From: Chanos chanos
Lineage: Eukaryota > Chordata > Actinopteri > Gonorynchiformes > Chanidae
Assembly (NCBI RefSeq): GCF_902362185.1
Contig: NC_044496.1
Coordinates: 4,581,272 to 4,645,271 of the forward strand
Direction of reading: 5' to 3'
DNA length: 64,000 nucleotides
This document shows positions 13,216 through 34,467 of the stretch, one piece after another. The position numbers and the translations under genes were made by a program. The notes beneath the pieces are model-generated. The model was not told the origin of the DNA. It made no database searches and saw nothing but the letters and a program-made list of their open reading frames with translations. The number at the start of each line of letters is the position of its first letter. The stretch's first letter is position 1.

Positions 13216-14081
13216 AACCAGAGTAATAAATAATAAAATATATTTATTTTCAGAAATATAGAATATGTTTTCCATATTTGGCATAGAGTGTTTGGCATTG
13301 ATACAGTGTTAGAAGTAATACAGTGGATTTTAGACCCATACTTGGATTAGAATCCTCACCCCTACGGAAAGATAAACATTTGTAGACATTCATTGATCTT
13401 CCGAGGTATACTGAAATCTACAAAGTATATCGTAGCATATATACAACAGATTTTCAACTACGAAAATACCACTACTGATTGAATGTGCTCAGGGTTTCTA
13501 CATATTTTAAGAACAGAGTGACAAGTTAAGATAAAAGTGACTTTCGAGGGGAAAAAAAAGTGAAAATAAAGCACTGAAACTTGATACCCACCACAAGGAA
13601 CTTTCCTGATGATACTCAGAGCGTCCCAATGTACAGAATTAATACAGCATTGCAATGACACGACATTCCTGTCTTTAACACGGCTTTTCAACACGACTCT
13701 CTTTATGGGTCGGGTATAACAGTTCCTAAATTGCACGCATATTTTTATTAACTGTGATTTTTTTTTTTTTTTAAAAGGCACTTAACAGACTACATCAAAA
13801 ACAAAAACAAAAAGTGAAAAGCTGCACAACAAGAATCGATTAAAAAATATATATCATGATGAATGGATGTGTATGGTGTTAAAGTTCTTAGCAGTCATGT
13901 TAAGCTTTTTGTTTTAAATCAATACACTTTTTTTTTTTTTTTTTCCTATCTCTCAAAACATTTATAAAAAGATGACTGTTTCCTAAACCCCACTGCACTC
14001 AGTCCCCATCCAATCCAGTGATCAAAAGAAAAACATGAACAACGACAACAAACAAATACGACTTTCGTTGCCACGAAGAAG

Positions 14082-23513
<9,432 letters not shown>

Positions 23514-23700
23514 CAGACGGCTACCTGAGCGTCACTTCTTGGTTGATGTAGCAAATAGTTGTGTTGCCTTGATCAGTTTTCAGCTGGAGAACGATGACAG
23601 TCACCACCCAAAAAACAAATATTCACTACTAATTCTTACTTTGACGAGGCGCTTATTTAAACTTCTTGCAATCCTTCATTAGACTCAGTGTAAGACTAAG
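23514..23700 (-). other. rab27a: Probable non-coding first exon of rab27a
   Basis: The coding exon of rab27a has an acceptor TTGCAG that puts about 22 bases of leader (18680-18701) before the ATG. The best upstream donor on the minus strand is CGTCTG|GTGAGTG, ending an exon at 23514. The 5' limit near 23700 is a guess. If correct, the first intron is about 4.8 kb. No coding frame is needed, so support is only the donor and the position between the coding exons and pigbos1. Confidence 0.35.
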
Positions 23701-24575
23701 TTAGAACAGTTCACTTGACGCAACATCACTTCCCGTTCTGGTACAACGAGCCCCTCCCTCCGCGACTAACCCCAGGATGTTGAGTAGGCTGTGTTGAGAC
23801 CACCAAATGAGTGCGAGCGTCATAGTGCGTTGAGAATTCAGAAGAAGTCTTTCTTTCTTTCTTTCTTTGTAAGTATTTATCTTTGTCATGGTTCGTGACT
23901 TGTCCCTGGCCCCTTTGGGAGCCACTGCTAAAAAATCAACTCTTTGGAGTTTTGGGGGTTGTCACCCCAATTTTAGGCCAAAGCCTATTTCTCAGAGTTT
24001 CCTCTCCTCCTCTTATTAAACGGCAAATATATGAATCAGTGGGTTTGTTGTCATTCTGCGTTTTACTCGAGCTAAACAATTGTAACAAAAGGAAAGGAAA
24101 GGCTCTATTATCATAGTTGTCTGCGTCAACAGTCTATGCACGATCAAACTGACAAACAAATATTGCAGAGATTATGCGTGCCACCTTGTGGCAAATTTAG
24201 AGCTGTGTTTTAGTCCCTAGCATATTATTTCAGTTTTTGGACAGTAGGTAAAATTTCTGTCCCAGCGTAGGTCCGAGTGTCTTGATTCAACGACTGATCC
24301 TTTTATCATTTTATAATCTAAACACGGATTAGAATTGGTTAGAATAAAAATAATGCTGCACACCTTAACTGCACATGCTGAGTGCGTAGAACCCGAAGCT
24401 GTTTTGAAGGTTTAAAAGCGTCATACACACAATTAGTAATTATTTCAGAGCAAAGACTTAATGCCTTAGCATGTCATTTTATTCAGCAACAGTGAAAAAT
24501 AACAAACATCAGCAATGATTAGGCAACAGGCACATCATCACAATTTAACTGTATCGTCTCTCTTTGGCACATCAG

Positions 24576-24791
24576 TCATTTATGTGCTCCGTGTACCGTC
24601 GAACTTTCTTCTTGTTTGGCAGCCGCTGGCCGCTGATCTCCCGGTTCGTGTGTGACAACATCCAAGTGCGGTTCTGATGAACTTGTACTCGTAGGGGGTT
24701 CAAAGAAAGGTTTGTATACGTAAATACCTCCGACGACTCCGACCAAGGTAGCAAACGCAATCTGGTTGAATGGTATCCGTCTTCCAAACAT
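24576..24791 (-). CDS. pigbos1: PIGB opposite strand protein 1 (microprotein), 71 aa
   Basis: Mammalian PIGBOS1 is a 54-aa single-pass protein of the mitochondrial outer membrane that contacts ER CLCC1 and tunes the unfolded protein response. Here the chosen ATG at 24791 gives MFGRRIPFNQIAFATLVGVV, then GGIYVYKPFFE. This matches the family layout: a short basic N-terminus, a glycine-containing membrane helix at about residues 10-27, then a Tyr/Lys/Pro-Phe junction. An in-frame ATG does not lie closer upstream; a GTG codon would add four residues. The tail (residues 31-71) is Ser/Glu/Pro-rich and longer than in mammals. The whole coding region is in one exon; an acceptor TTTTGCAG at about 24826 starts it. 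Position head-to-head with pigb confirms the identity. Confidence 0.88.
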   Translation of the reverse strand: MFGRRIPFNQIAFATLVGVVGGIYVYKPFFEPPTSTSSSEPHLDVVTHEPGDQRPAAAKQEESSTVHGAHK

Positions 24792-25056
24792 GATTGATAC
24801 ACACACTCACAGCATGCTTTGCCGCTGCAAAAGTGTAGAGGTAGATAAGCCTGAGGGAAATGAAAAGTCGTACCGGTATTGCAATCAACACTTCACAACA
24901 TAGCGTCTTGCCCATTAGACGTTCTTGCCCTCTAAGCGCATAGTGGTTAACCATTAAACTAGTTGCAAATATCGGTTTGGCAAACAAAATAACATATTAC
25001 TGTATGCTTGTGTCATTATTCTTTCCAAATGCTTAATTATTCGTTTGCACACTTAC

Positions 25057-25150
25057 TCTGGTTCCTTTCTTGGTAGCCTATATAACGACAAGCAAGGACG
25101 ACGAAGTTGAACCGCACAGATAGGTCAGCTACGGCAAGCCAACTGGGTCA
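25057..25150 (-). other. pigbos1: Probable non-coding first exon of pigbos1
   Basis: A strong minus-strand donor ACCAGA|GTAAGTG ends an exon at 25057, and the acceptor TTTTGCAG lies at 24826, giving a 230-bp leader intron. The right limit of the exon is approximate. It implies a start site a few hundred bases from the pigb ATG at 25493. Confidence 0.5.
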
Positions 25151-25492
25151 TAATCCATCTACCCAGCACGCAGTTCCTGGACTAGTTCTTTGTACCACTT
25201 ACAGCTTTCCAGTTCTCCAAATCACTAATTTTGCAATACGGACTGGGGCCGCTTAAATGAAACGATTTCTTGTCAGCTGATGAAATTGTTTGTAAATAAA
25301 GAAACTCACGATTTTTATGTCTGTCTCAGAGTAGAAGTGACGTCAAGACTCAATTGCGGAAGTACAATACTGGTTTGCAGTAGGTTTGCACACATTGATA
25401 TTTTGAAATTTTCGTTTCAATGGGATTGAATGGGATTTTCTGTGACAATAACACGATGAATATAGAGACGTTCTGGACCTGCCACTCGTGAC
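25151..25492. promoter_or_regulatory. Shared pigbos1/pigb divergent promoter
   Basis: A gap of about 340 bp separates the likely pigbos1 first exon (minus) from the pigb start codon (plus). It carries a complete palindromic CRE, TGACGTCA, at 25338-25345, and CGGAAGT, an ETS-type site, at 25357-25363. No TATA box stands out. Close CRE and ETS sites are common in divergent promoters of housekeeping genes. That both genes are driven from here is inferred from geometry. Confidence 0.6.
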
Positions 25493-28400
25493 ATGGAAAG
25501 GATTCGCAGCCGGATACAGTTCAAATCAACTGTATCTGAGCCTGTGAAACTCAGGAAACGAAAATCAAAACTTTACAACAAAGGTGACATCTCTCAAGTG
25601 AGCGGTGAGTTCATGTTAACCGTCACCACCATAGTGATGAGTGATTGATGAGTCACCGACTATCAACCTTAATATCACCTGAATGTTCAGCGAGAAACCA
25701 AGTTTACAGCTCATAGTAAGGAAAAAGAAACGCATTAATTAGACGATCTAGTTAATGAGCACAATGAAGCAAGGTTTAGCAGAGCTCTCTAACTTCGATA
25801 TACGAGTACCAGAATGCAGTGCACCTTCCTGACTCCTACCCAGAAGATTGATGATGATTCTGTCTAGTGAAAGCAGCCACGGTGCTGAATAACTGAAAAA
25901 GTATACAGCCTTTTAAGTAGACTATAGACAGTTTAACTAAGCTTCAACTCAGACTCGTATCTTTACGGATAATTTGCTTTTCTTCTGCACTGATAGTGAG
26001 TAGTAGTATCTTGGTGAATTAAAGGAATGCATAAGGCTTACGAGAATGTCCATTCAGGAAGTGCGTAATTGCATTGTATTATCATTATACGCAGAGTTAC
26101 GTGCACCTCCTGTTCCAAGTCCATGGAAGCTGACAATCACCTGTTTCAGGCCAACTCAAAACACAGTTTCACAGTTTTGTGTTTTTTGTGCCATAGGTTT
26201 CCTTGGAGTCAATGTCGCCATCTTCACTGTGGCATTTCGCCTTGTCAACTGCTTCTTGGTACAAACCAGCTTTGTACCTGATGAATACTGGCAGTCCCTT
26301 GAGATTTCTCATCACATGGTGTTCAAATATCCTTCATTCTTGGTTGAATCAGTCTCTCAATTACTTTCAGTTTATTTTTTTCTCAACCCTTAAATGTAAC
26401 ATTATTTCTTGAAATCGTTTTCTCCTTTTTGCCATCTTGTCTGCGAAACCCTTAGCTTGTTTTACTTATGGCTACGAAACCTGGGAATGGAAAGAGGGTA
26501 TAAGAGGTTATTTCTACCCCTTCATTTTTGCAGTATTGTATAAGATATTGCATCTACTGAACTATGACACAGTTCAACTCCTGGTAAGTGACTACTTTGT
26601 CATATTAAAACTATAATGTGTTAATGCACTGAATGACAGTAGTTATATTTCGGCCGTACATTTGCCTTATTGTCTTTCTGCAGGTGTTTTTGCCACGAGT
26701 TGTACATGCTCTTCTCGCTGCATTTGTTGATGTGAAGCTATATTCACTCATTCTAACACTGGAGAATCCGGATGTTGCGAAATGGACGGTAAAATATTTC
26801 GATGTATCCCTCAGAATATAGTTCAGTGTTTCGTCCTTGAAAATGTGGTTTTATTCGTTTGGTTTTAAATACCATCATTTTAAAGTCACTGTCTCCCTCC
26901 GTCTTTACTTTTGCCCCAGTATCTTTGCCAGCTTTGCTCATGGTTCACTTGGTACTGCTGCACGCGGACACTGACCAACACCATGGAGACGATGCTCACT
27001 GCGCTCGCTCTTTGCTACTATCCCCTCCCAGGGTCCAGAAAAAACAACAGGTCTGTCACTTGAAAGCAATGTTCATCTTAATGTAGACACATAATATATT
27101 TAACCGTTTTGTGTGTCTCATCGTTATTCGAGAACAATAATTTCTCCTGTTTTTCTTTTTAGCCTGAAATACTTAGCGTTGGTTGCCTTGGCCGTCATTG
27201 TACGCCCGACAGCACTGATTGTATGGTTTCCACTTCTGCTCTACCATTTTTGGCAGGAGAATAACAAGCTAAAACTCATAGTTTACCAAGGGTTTCCTAT
27301 TGCGTAAGTGTTTTTAATTATTATTTTCAAATTAGCTGTGTGACTACGTCCCCACTATTTTCAACCCTCGTTGGATTCAACTTTGTTTTCCAGATTGCTT
27401 ATGCTTGGGATATCTACCTTGATTGACTGCATGTTCTATGGAAAGGTAAAAAAGCAATTAAATAGTTTTAGGGTTCTTTCAGCTCAAGTGGATATTTCGT
27501 CATTTGAGAGTCTTTCTGTGTCGTTATCCGGATCAGACATGAACTCAGTTTAATGAAAGTGACTTAACGAAAGTCTGTTCTGATTGCGTTGTGGCCTGCT
27601 GTCAAAGTACAGAATTCAAATATGAAATCTGACTGTGGCTTCTGATATACTTGTGTAACATTTATGTCCTGAGCCTTAAGCTTTACTAATTAAAAATGCT
27701 TCTGTTTTCCTTTATTGTCTCCCCAGTTCATCCTCGTCCAGTTTAACTTTCTAAAGTTTAATGTCTTGCACAATGTGGCTGAATTTTACGGGTCTCACCC
27801 CTGGCACTGGTACTTCACTCAGGGCTGTGTGGCCGTGCTGGGACCACACCTGCCTTTCTTCCTCCATGGTTGTACACTGGCTTCCAAAAGATACAGAATC
27901 CTGCTGATAACTGTTTTGTGGACAGTAGTGGTTTACAGGTATGCTCTTTGTGTGATATTTTAAGAGTTGTTGTTTTTTTTGGGGGGGGGGTTTCCACCAA
28001 GTTGTTGTTTGTTTGTATGTTTATAAAACAAATGTATTGCTGTGTTCAAACTATCCACTTGTCCGCTCACTCACTCGCTACACATCGTTAAAATCTCAAG
28101 TTGAGATTTCGAACAGCACTACAAAATGGCTGATTCACTAATCAGTGCATTTTCGTGCTTTATACAGTGAATTTCTGTTCTTATATTCAAACGTATGAAA
28201 TGTATTTACGTTTAAAAATAAAGAATAGTGCACTATATAGTGGGTGAGTGGACGTTTCGAGCACTGGGTATGATTTCTTTCTCTAGGTCAGTTTTCATGT
28301 TTGCAAATGTCCTATTTGTCTTTTAAGCTGTTTTGTGTGTGTGTATTTTCAATAACCAATCTTTTTTTTACAGTTTGCTTCCCCACAAGGAATTCAGATT

Positions 28401-29489
28401 CATCTACCCTTTGCTGCCCTTCTGTGTGATATTTTGTGGTAAGATTCACACCTTTAAAAATCAGCGTTACAACGGCAACACGCTAAACCCTGAGCTCACT
28501 TGCGTGGTTTCCATTGCAGGTATGTCCCTGTCCAAGCTCAAAGCATGGAGAAAATCTGCAGCTGGTGCCTTACTGGTGCTGAATCTTTTACCAGCCTTGT
28601 ATACGGGCTTAGTTCACCAGCGAGGCACTTTGGATGTCATGGGCAAACTCCAGAATCTGTGTGATGTCACTAACCCTCAAAGTTCAGCTGTGCCTGAAGT
28701 CTTCTTCCTCATGCCCTGCCACTCAACACCCTTCTACAGGTATTAGTAGATTTACATTTTGCATTTATGCATTCAGCAGATGCCTTTTTTATCCAAAGTG
28801 ACTTTCAAGAAGAGGGGGAAATACAAACCAAGTATGTAGCCATTAAGGAGTCGTCTGTGGCATAGGTGTTGCCACTAAGTTCACTGTTAAGACCAGACAC
28901 AAGTCTAAGAAAAGCTGAAGGCAGTAAGAGGGTGAACTGTGGTATGAACGGTGATCAGCACAACGACAGTCAGTATCAGTGTTGTTTTGCATGGCTGACT
29001 TGATGTGATTTTTGGATTGGGATGCGAGATTCCACTGAGGGGGTTACCTAACTCGCTGTGTTTGCCCCCAGTCACGTCCACTGTCCCGTAAAACTGCGTT
29101 TCCTGGAGTGTCCTCCTGATCTGACCGGAGATAAGAATTACGTGGACGAGGCTGACAGGTTTTTTGCGGACCCTTCTCTTTGGCTGAAGACCACGTTTTC
29201 CAACCAGTCCACACTCCCGTCACACCTCGTGTTTTTTGACCCACTAGAAAAGGTATGCACAAAATCAATATGCCGCTCTCGACACTACCTGTGAGTAAAG
29301 ACTGAAAAGGGTTTTTTTTGTTGTTTTTCTTCCTCCTTTCTGACTGTGAAATTTGGTCTCGTTCTATTTTAGGCTATCTCTGCATTCTTGGACACAAACA
29401 GATTTGTGAAAAAAGACGAGATCTTCCACACTCATGTTCCCGAAGGTCGAGTTGGCCGGAGTATATTTATCTATGAAAGAGGACCTTAA
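25493..29489 (+). CDS. pigb: GPI mannosyltransferase 3 (PIG-B), complete, 527 aa
   Basis: ER multi-pass GT22-family enzyme that adds the third mannose of the GPI anchor from dolichol-phosphate mannose. Twelve exons with consistent phases: 25493-25604, 26197-26326, 26466-26583, 26684-26788, 26920-27050, 27163-27303, 27394-27445, 27727-27938, 28374-28438, 28520-28739, 29072-29252 and 29373-29489 (1584 bases with stop). Recognisable blocks are the luminal acidic loop [12 protein letters not shown], then [81 protein letters not shown] and [13 protein letters not shown]. Human PIGB is 554 aa; the difference is in the variable N-terminus. Exon 2 is joined to exon 3 by an AT-AC intron. ATTAAA near 29607 is a possible poly(A) signal. 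Confidence 0.97.
26327..26465 (+). other. pigb: U12-type (AT-AC) intron in pigb
   Basis: After GTGTTCAA the intron begins ATATCCTTC, one base off the U12 donor consensus RTATCCTTT. It ends ...TTTTAC just before TTATGGCTAC. Joining at these points gives [12 protein letters not shown], matching the human residues at this junction (MVFNYGY), and keeps frame with the exons on both sides. No GT donor near the junction gives that sequence. A weak branch-site candidate, CCCTTAGC, lies about 12 bases before the AC. Length 139 bp. Confidence 0.85.
28745..28815 (+). repeat. Fish interspersed-repeat fragment in pigb intron 10
   Basis: TTTACATTTTGCATTTATGC followed by CAGCAGATGC and TATCCAAAGTGACTT. This is a worn copy of the tail often seen in fish genomes (TTTAGCAGACGCTTTTATCC, then AAAGCGACTTAC). 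Related copies lie at 34741-34800 and, inverted, near 42480-42530. Exact family not assigned. Confidence 0.6.
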
Positions 29490-30541
29490 TGGCAAAATTT
29501 ATTATGGTAATTATGTATGCAGGGTGTATTTTCCTTTCAAATTTTATGCGTACTGTATAGGTTATAAAAGAAATATATTGTTAATTTTTGGTGCTAAGCA
29601 TTTGGTATTAAATATCTGATTTTTTTTGGTAACATTGTGTTCCTTTGGTGTCAGAAAATAACACCAAATATCAAATTGAGTCAAAAATGTACCTCTAAAA
29701 TCCGTTAATATCAGGAGGTGTCAATCCAGGCAAGAGGAGACAGAAAATCCGGCAGAGCCGTCTTTTTTTTTTTTTAATTGACTCGATTCATTTAAATGCA
29801 TTCCGATTCATTTGCATCACATCAAGCAACAAACAATTTCCAGACTCATGGAAAACGAGCTACAATTGGAATGTTACGTAGCAAATAATTAATTAATTAA
29901 TGCAAAAGGAAACATTGCACTCTATATGCAAGTCACAACACGTTTCAAACAGTTCTCTGGTCAGTGTTGACAAGTAGCAGCAGTACAAAACAACTAAACA
30001 GACTTATTTCCACAATCGATTGTAATGCATATAGATTCAATAACCCAAATGTGCTTGAGATGAAATAATGCGCTGTCTCATACATCTTACTGTGATCACT
30101 AGTTTGGTCCTCGTTCGTTATTTAACTATTTTTCCTTTCCTCTATTTCTCCAATGCTCCAGAGTTCAACTTGCATTGCCATTATTATTTTCTTTTCTTTT
30201 ATTTCCTCTGTAATTTATTATAAGCTATGTATGGGTTACTCTGATAACCTAATATCAAGTTGACAAATCAGATCGCTCAAATTCTTTACATTCAGACAGC
30301 ATCAGAGAAGTTCTGCTAAAACCCAACACATTAGCACAAACTTAGCACAACTTGCACAGAAGAACCAACGAAGCATTCAACAAAACGGTACAAGTTTCCG
30401 CATAAAAGTCATGAAAAGGGCAACTGCAGCCTTTCAAAGATCACACCAAAAGCATGTTTTAGCCAGAAGTGTACTTCAGTGTCAAAGCTCTAATAATAAG
30501 ATATAAACTCTAAGACTTTTATCTTATTTTTCTCTTTCGAT
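29490..30541. other. pigb/ccpg1 convergent gap, both 3' UTRs
   Basis: About 1.05 kb between the stop codons of two convergent genes. AT-rich, with a poly-T run near 29762-29775 and TTAA repeats near 29886-29900. ATTAAA at about 29607 could end pigb. No open frame of note. Confidence 0.6.
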
Positions 30542-33500
30542 TTAATATTTTGGGTCGAAGGGCATAGGACCCAGTTCTATTTTGACGTTTGCTATGTGTC
30601 TGTCTGAACCCCGTCCTGGTCTAGTCCACTTCCTCTCTTTCTGTAGCTGGGGGCGAGACTGGTGATGATGATGATGATGATGATGCTTTCGCTGCTGTCT
30701 GGCCTCTCTGTCCGCTTTACTCTTCGAAACAGGCCCTTCAAAGGGTCTACTGCAAATTTACAAAGAGAGGGAAGATTTATCCTAATGCTTCATGTGTTGC
30801 GTTCACAGCATTCATTCAACATGCAGAGCTTACTGAGTCTCAGACCTATTGACAAAGAACAAAGAGACACACGGTCAGCAAAAAAGACAAAAGCGATCTA
30901 TTCATGCACTCCACATTCAATACTTTACACTGCCAACTCACATTTCTTCGATTTTAACACTCAGATTTTCCTGTTCTGATCAAACAACACTAAATTAAGC
31001 CAGACAACGCTAGATATTCCCCCACTTAACGATCTAAACGGAACACATGTACTTACCTTGGCCCATATCGTTTTGAATAAGTCTCTCCAAAGAAATGCCT
31101 GTAGATAAAATCATCTAGATCTTCAAATACATCATCCGCATGGCTCTGATACTCTTCCATGTCTTCCAAGTAGTCCTCAACGCCGCTGACAAAGTCTGTA
31201 AACAGCATCTGATCGTGAATGAAGACACCGTTATGGAAAAAATTATTGATGAAGTTCTCTAACTCTGTCCAGTGGTGGAAATGACCGACCGACTGCTGTA
31301 GGTAGCTTTGAAGAAGCTGGTTGAATTCGTCTGCTCGAATGGGATCCATAGCCTTGTTGAAGAGGCTCATGGACTCTTGGTAAGCGCAGTCAAACACTCC
31401 AGAGCATCCCTTAGGTATTCCTCTTTGGTCCTTGCGTGTATCTGAGAACCTATGTGTGCCACGCCCTCCTGCCTGATGAAAGGAGTCAGTGGTGGATTTA
31501 CGGGGGTGTTGATGCAAAGGCCTATGGGAATGCCATGAGGCGTCGTCTGCCTTTTTGTCTCTCGGCTGTTTAAAACGCTCCTGGTGATGATCCTGCTGCT
31601 CGGGTTTAGGGTCTTTCCTCTCGTGAAACTTCCTCTCCTGAGGTTGCCTGCCCTTACCGAACACGTGCGACGCGGAGTCCTTGAAGTGACGAAACGTGGA
31701 TTTGACAGAGTCTGAAAACTTCCTGAGGTTTTCCTTCACTGCCTCTTTGGCTTTCTTGATTTGCTCTTTGTGATGGTGGACAAATTCTTTGGTGGAATTC
31801 TTCACTGCGTCGAAAGTCTCCTTCACTTTGCCTATCATGCTCTCTTTGGGTCGTTTCGATTTAGGGTGCCTGTCTCCTTTGGACCTCTCCTCTTTACTCT
31901 CCACGTAGAGTCTCTCCCACAGGTCAGAACGTTGTTGCTCAAAGCTCAGCTTCTTCTCCAGTTCCTGGAGACGCGTTTGAAGCTGCTCCGTTTCAGGATC
32001 TGCCCCTGACCTGTCCCTGTTGTTCAGCTCCTCCTTCAGCCTGTCCGTCACCTGTCGTTCTTTATCGAGCTCTTTACGCAGCACCTGGGCCTCGGCCATC
32101 AGCGCCTCCCTTTGGCTGAGGAAGCTACGGCTTCGCTGCCTCTCCTCTTGCAGGACGTTCTTCAGCTTCTGGTTTTCAGAGCGGATGAGGTCCGTGCCGG
32201 CTCCTTTTTCCTCCAGCTCTCGGATCTGAGCGCGGAGGTGCCTCAGCTCCTCCTGCAGCGCAGAAAGGGACGCCTCCTCGCGCTCAAGGCTGTTCTTCAG
32301 CTGCTGGTTCTCCATGGTCAGCTGCTGTTGACGAGAGTTCATCTCACTCTTGGTCTGCTTCAATCGTTCAAACAAGTCCTTTCTCTCAGCCTGATTCAAA
32401 ACAGAAATTAAACGGCCAGTTAAATGACTGTTTGCGTTAACACTTCATTGGATCTCTAGTAGGTTTTACAAACACTTACCTCTGTCATTTGCGGCAAACG
32501 TGAATATGCTCATAATAGTATACAGCACAACAAAAAAACAAATTTCTCTCACAAAAAAAAAAAAAAAAAAATCCCACATCTAAATAAACTGTGAATTTTG
32601 TTACAGCAGTTGTTTGTTAATTAATTAAGATTCAACAGCCCAAAGAGGCCACATGGATCAGGATACTGATGGACAAAGTTTACCTGTAATTCAGCCTGTT
32701 TGAGTCTGAGCTGCTGGTTCTCTTTAGTTATCTTATCCACAATCCCTGACAGGGAGTGCAGCATCTCATGCTTTTCCACTTGGTCTTCTCTTAAACCTTT
32801 TTCAATCACTTCCTAAACGTGTAGAGATAGTCTCTCATGAGTGTTAGAGGACCAAATACGTAGCCCCGCTTTTCATGAAGGGAAGATGACCAGCCCATAG
32901 ATAATTAGATTTTGGATTAAAAACTGAGAAATACGTTCATACTCCAAAGAGATGACATTTCTCAAAAAAGCTTAATTAAAAAAAAGACAGAAAGAAAGGT
33001 GGAAAAGTGATAAAGTGAACGTGAAACTGAGTGTGTATGGCAGAAACGGGTAAAAAATTTGCTTTGAAGCAACAGAGGTCCAACAAGAGCGTGGTATTGC
33101 CAAGAGAGAGTGGGTGGAGTCGGAGAGAACAGTGAACGCTAATGAGCATGCTCAAGCTGAAACAAAGTTCACCAAAAGAGTCATGCAACCAGGAACAGAA
33201 AACACAGACGACACCGAAATCAGCTGATTACCGGCCATGAAAGAACCCCACAAAACATTTGGACCGTGATACAAACAGCCAAATTCCCGAGGCAAATTCA
33301 CACGTTTTTCATGTTTCTTCTTCGATATCAGGTTTTGGTTTTCTAACTCGACACAACCTAGGGCCAGATGTTCTCTGGTTTATTTAATTTTTTTCTTCTT
33401 TTTTTTTTTGGTAGAGTTTGGCTGTTTGGATCCAGACAAGAAACACTTAAAAGTTTCTCAGAGGATGAATTAAACTATTTTGTCCTGTCTGTTTGAATGA

Positions 33501-34428
33501 AAGAGGCTTGACTGAAACAGACCTTGCTGACGACAGCTGGGGCTCTCTGACACTGCTGAAACTCTCTCATCTCGTGCGGCTCCATCAGACGGCTTTTCTC
33601 CACCATCCTCTGCCTCTCCTGGATCTGTATCGTCCCTGTAACACACACAGTAACACTCTGAGCCTTAGCACATCCTTCATTTTGGTTTTTTTGTTTGTTT
33701 TTTTTCAGTCACAAACAGTGCAGGGAAAAGACCTTGGATGAATATGTCGGTCTGTAAACAAACAGGGGGCCGGGGGGGGGGGCAGATTACAAACTTTACA
33801 CATCATTTAATCAATCAAATCTTTCATCATCCAACATTTAATCACAGAATGAATGCTTTATTTTTTTTTTTTTTTACAGCCTCAATGGCTTTATTTAACT
33901 CCAAACGCTGTCACAAGTATGATGTTGCACATCAAATGACTATCATCTGATATCTGATCACCTGATGGCTAAGACACTGCCAAACAGGGCCAAGCACTAA
34001 GACGACAACACTCACCATAGAAGTGTCCAAAGCCCGTACTGATGGCAATGACTAGAGCTAGAAGGATACACTTGTTGAGTGCACCACTGATTTGACCCTG
34101 GGGAGGAGAAGGAGGTGCGGCTCCATGCTCCTGCTGCTCTGCCACCTCATCCACCTCTTGCTCCTGCTGCTCCCTGGGGTTTGGGAGGTGCTGCTGCTGC
34201 TGCTGCTGCTGCTGCGTCTCCTCAGGCTCAGATCCAGCAGTGCTCTTCCTCACCCTGCGTCTCCTCGGGACCGGGCTCTGCTCCCTCTCCGTCTCATCGC
34301 TGCTGCTGCTGCTGGAGTCTCGTGATGCAGGCTGGTCCACCGGGAACACGGCTGCTAGGCCACAGTCAGTCGCACACGCGCACACACACACACACACACA
34401 CACATAGACAGACAGACAGACAGACACA

Positions 34429-34467
<39 letters not shown>

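Noticed and set aside
26046-26393. 115-codon frame starting before pigb exon 2
   Set aside because: Only 26197-26326 matches PIG-B; the rest is intron read-through on both sides.
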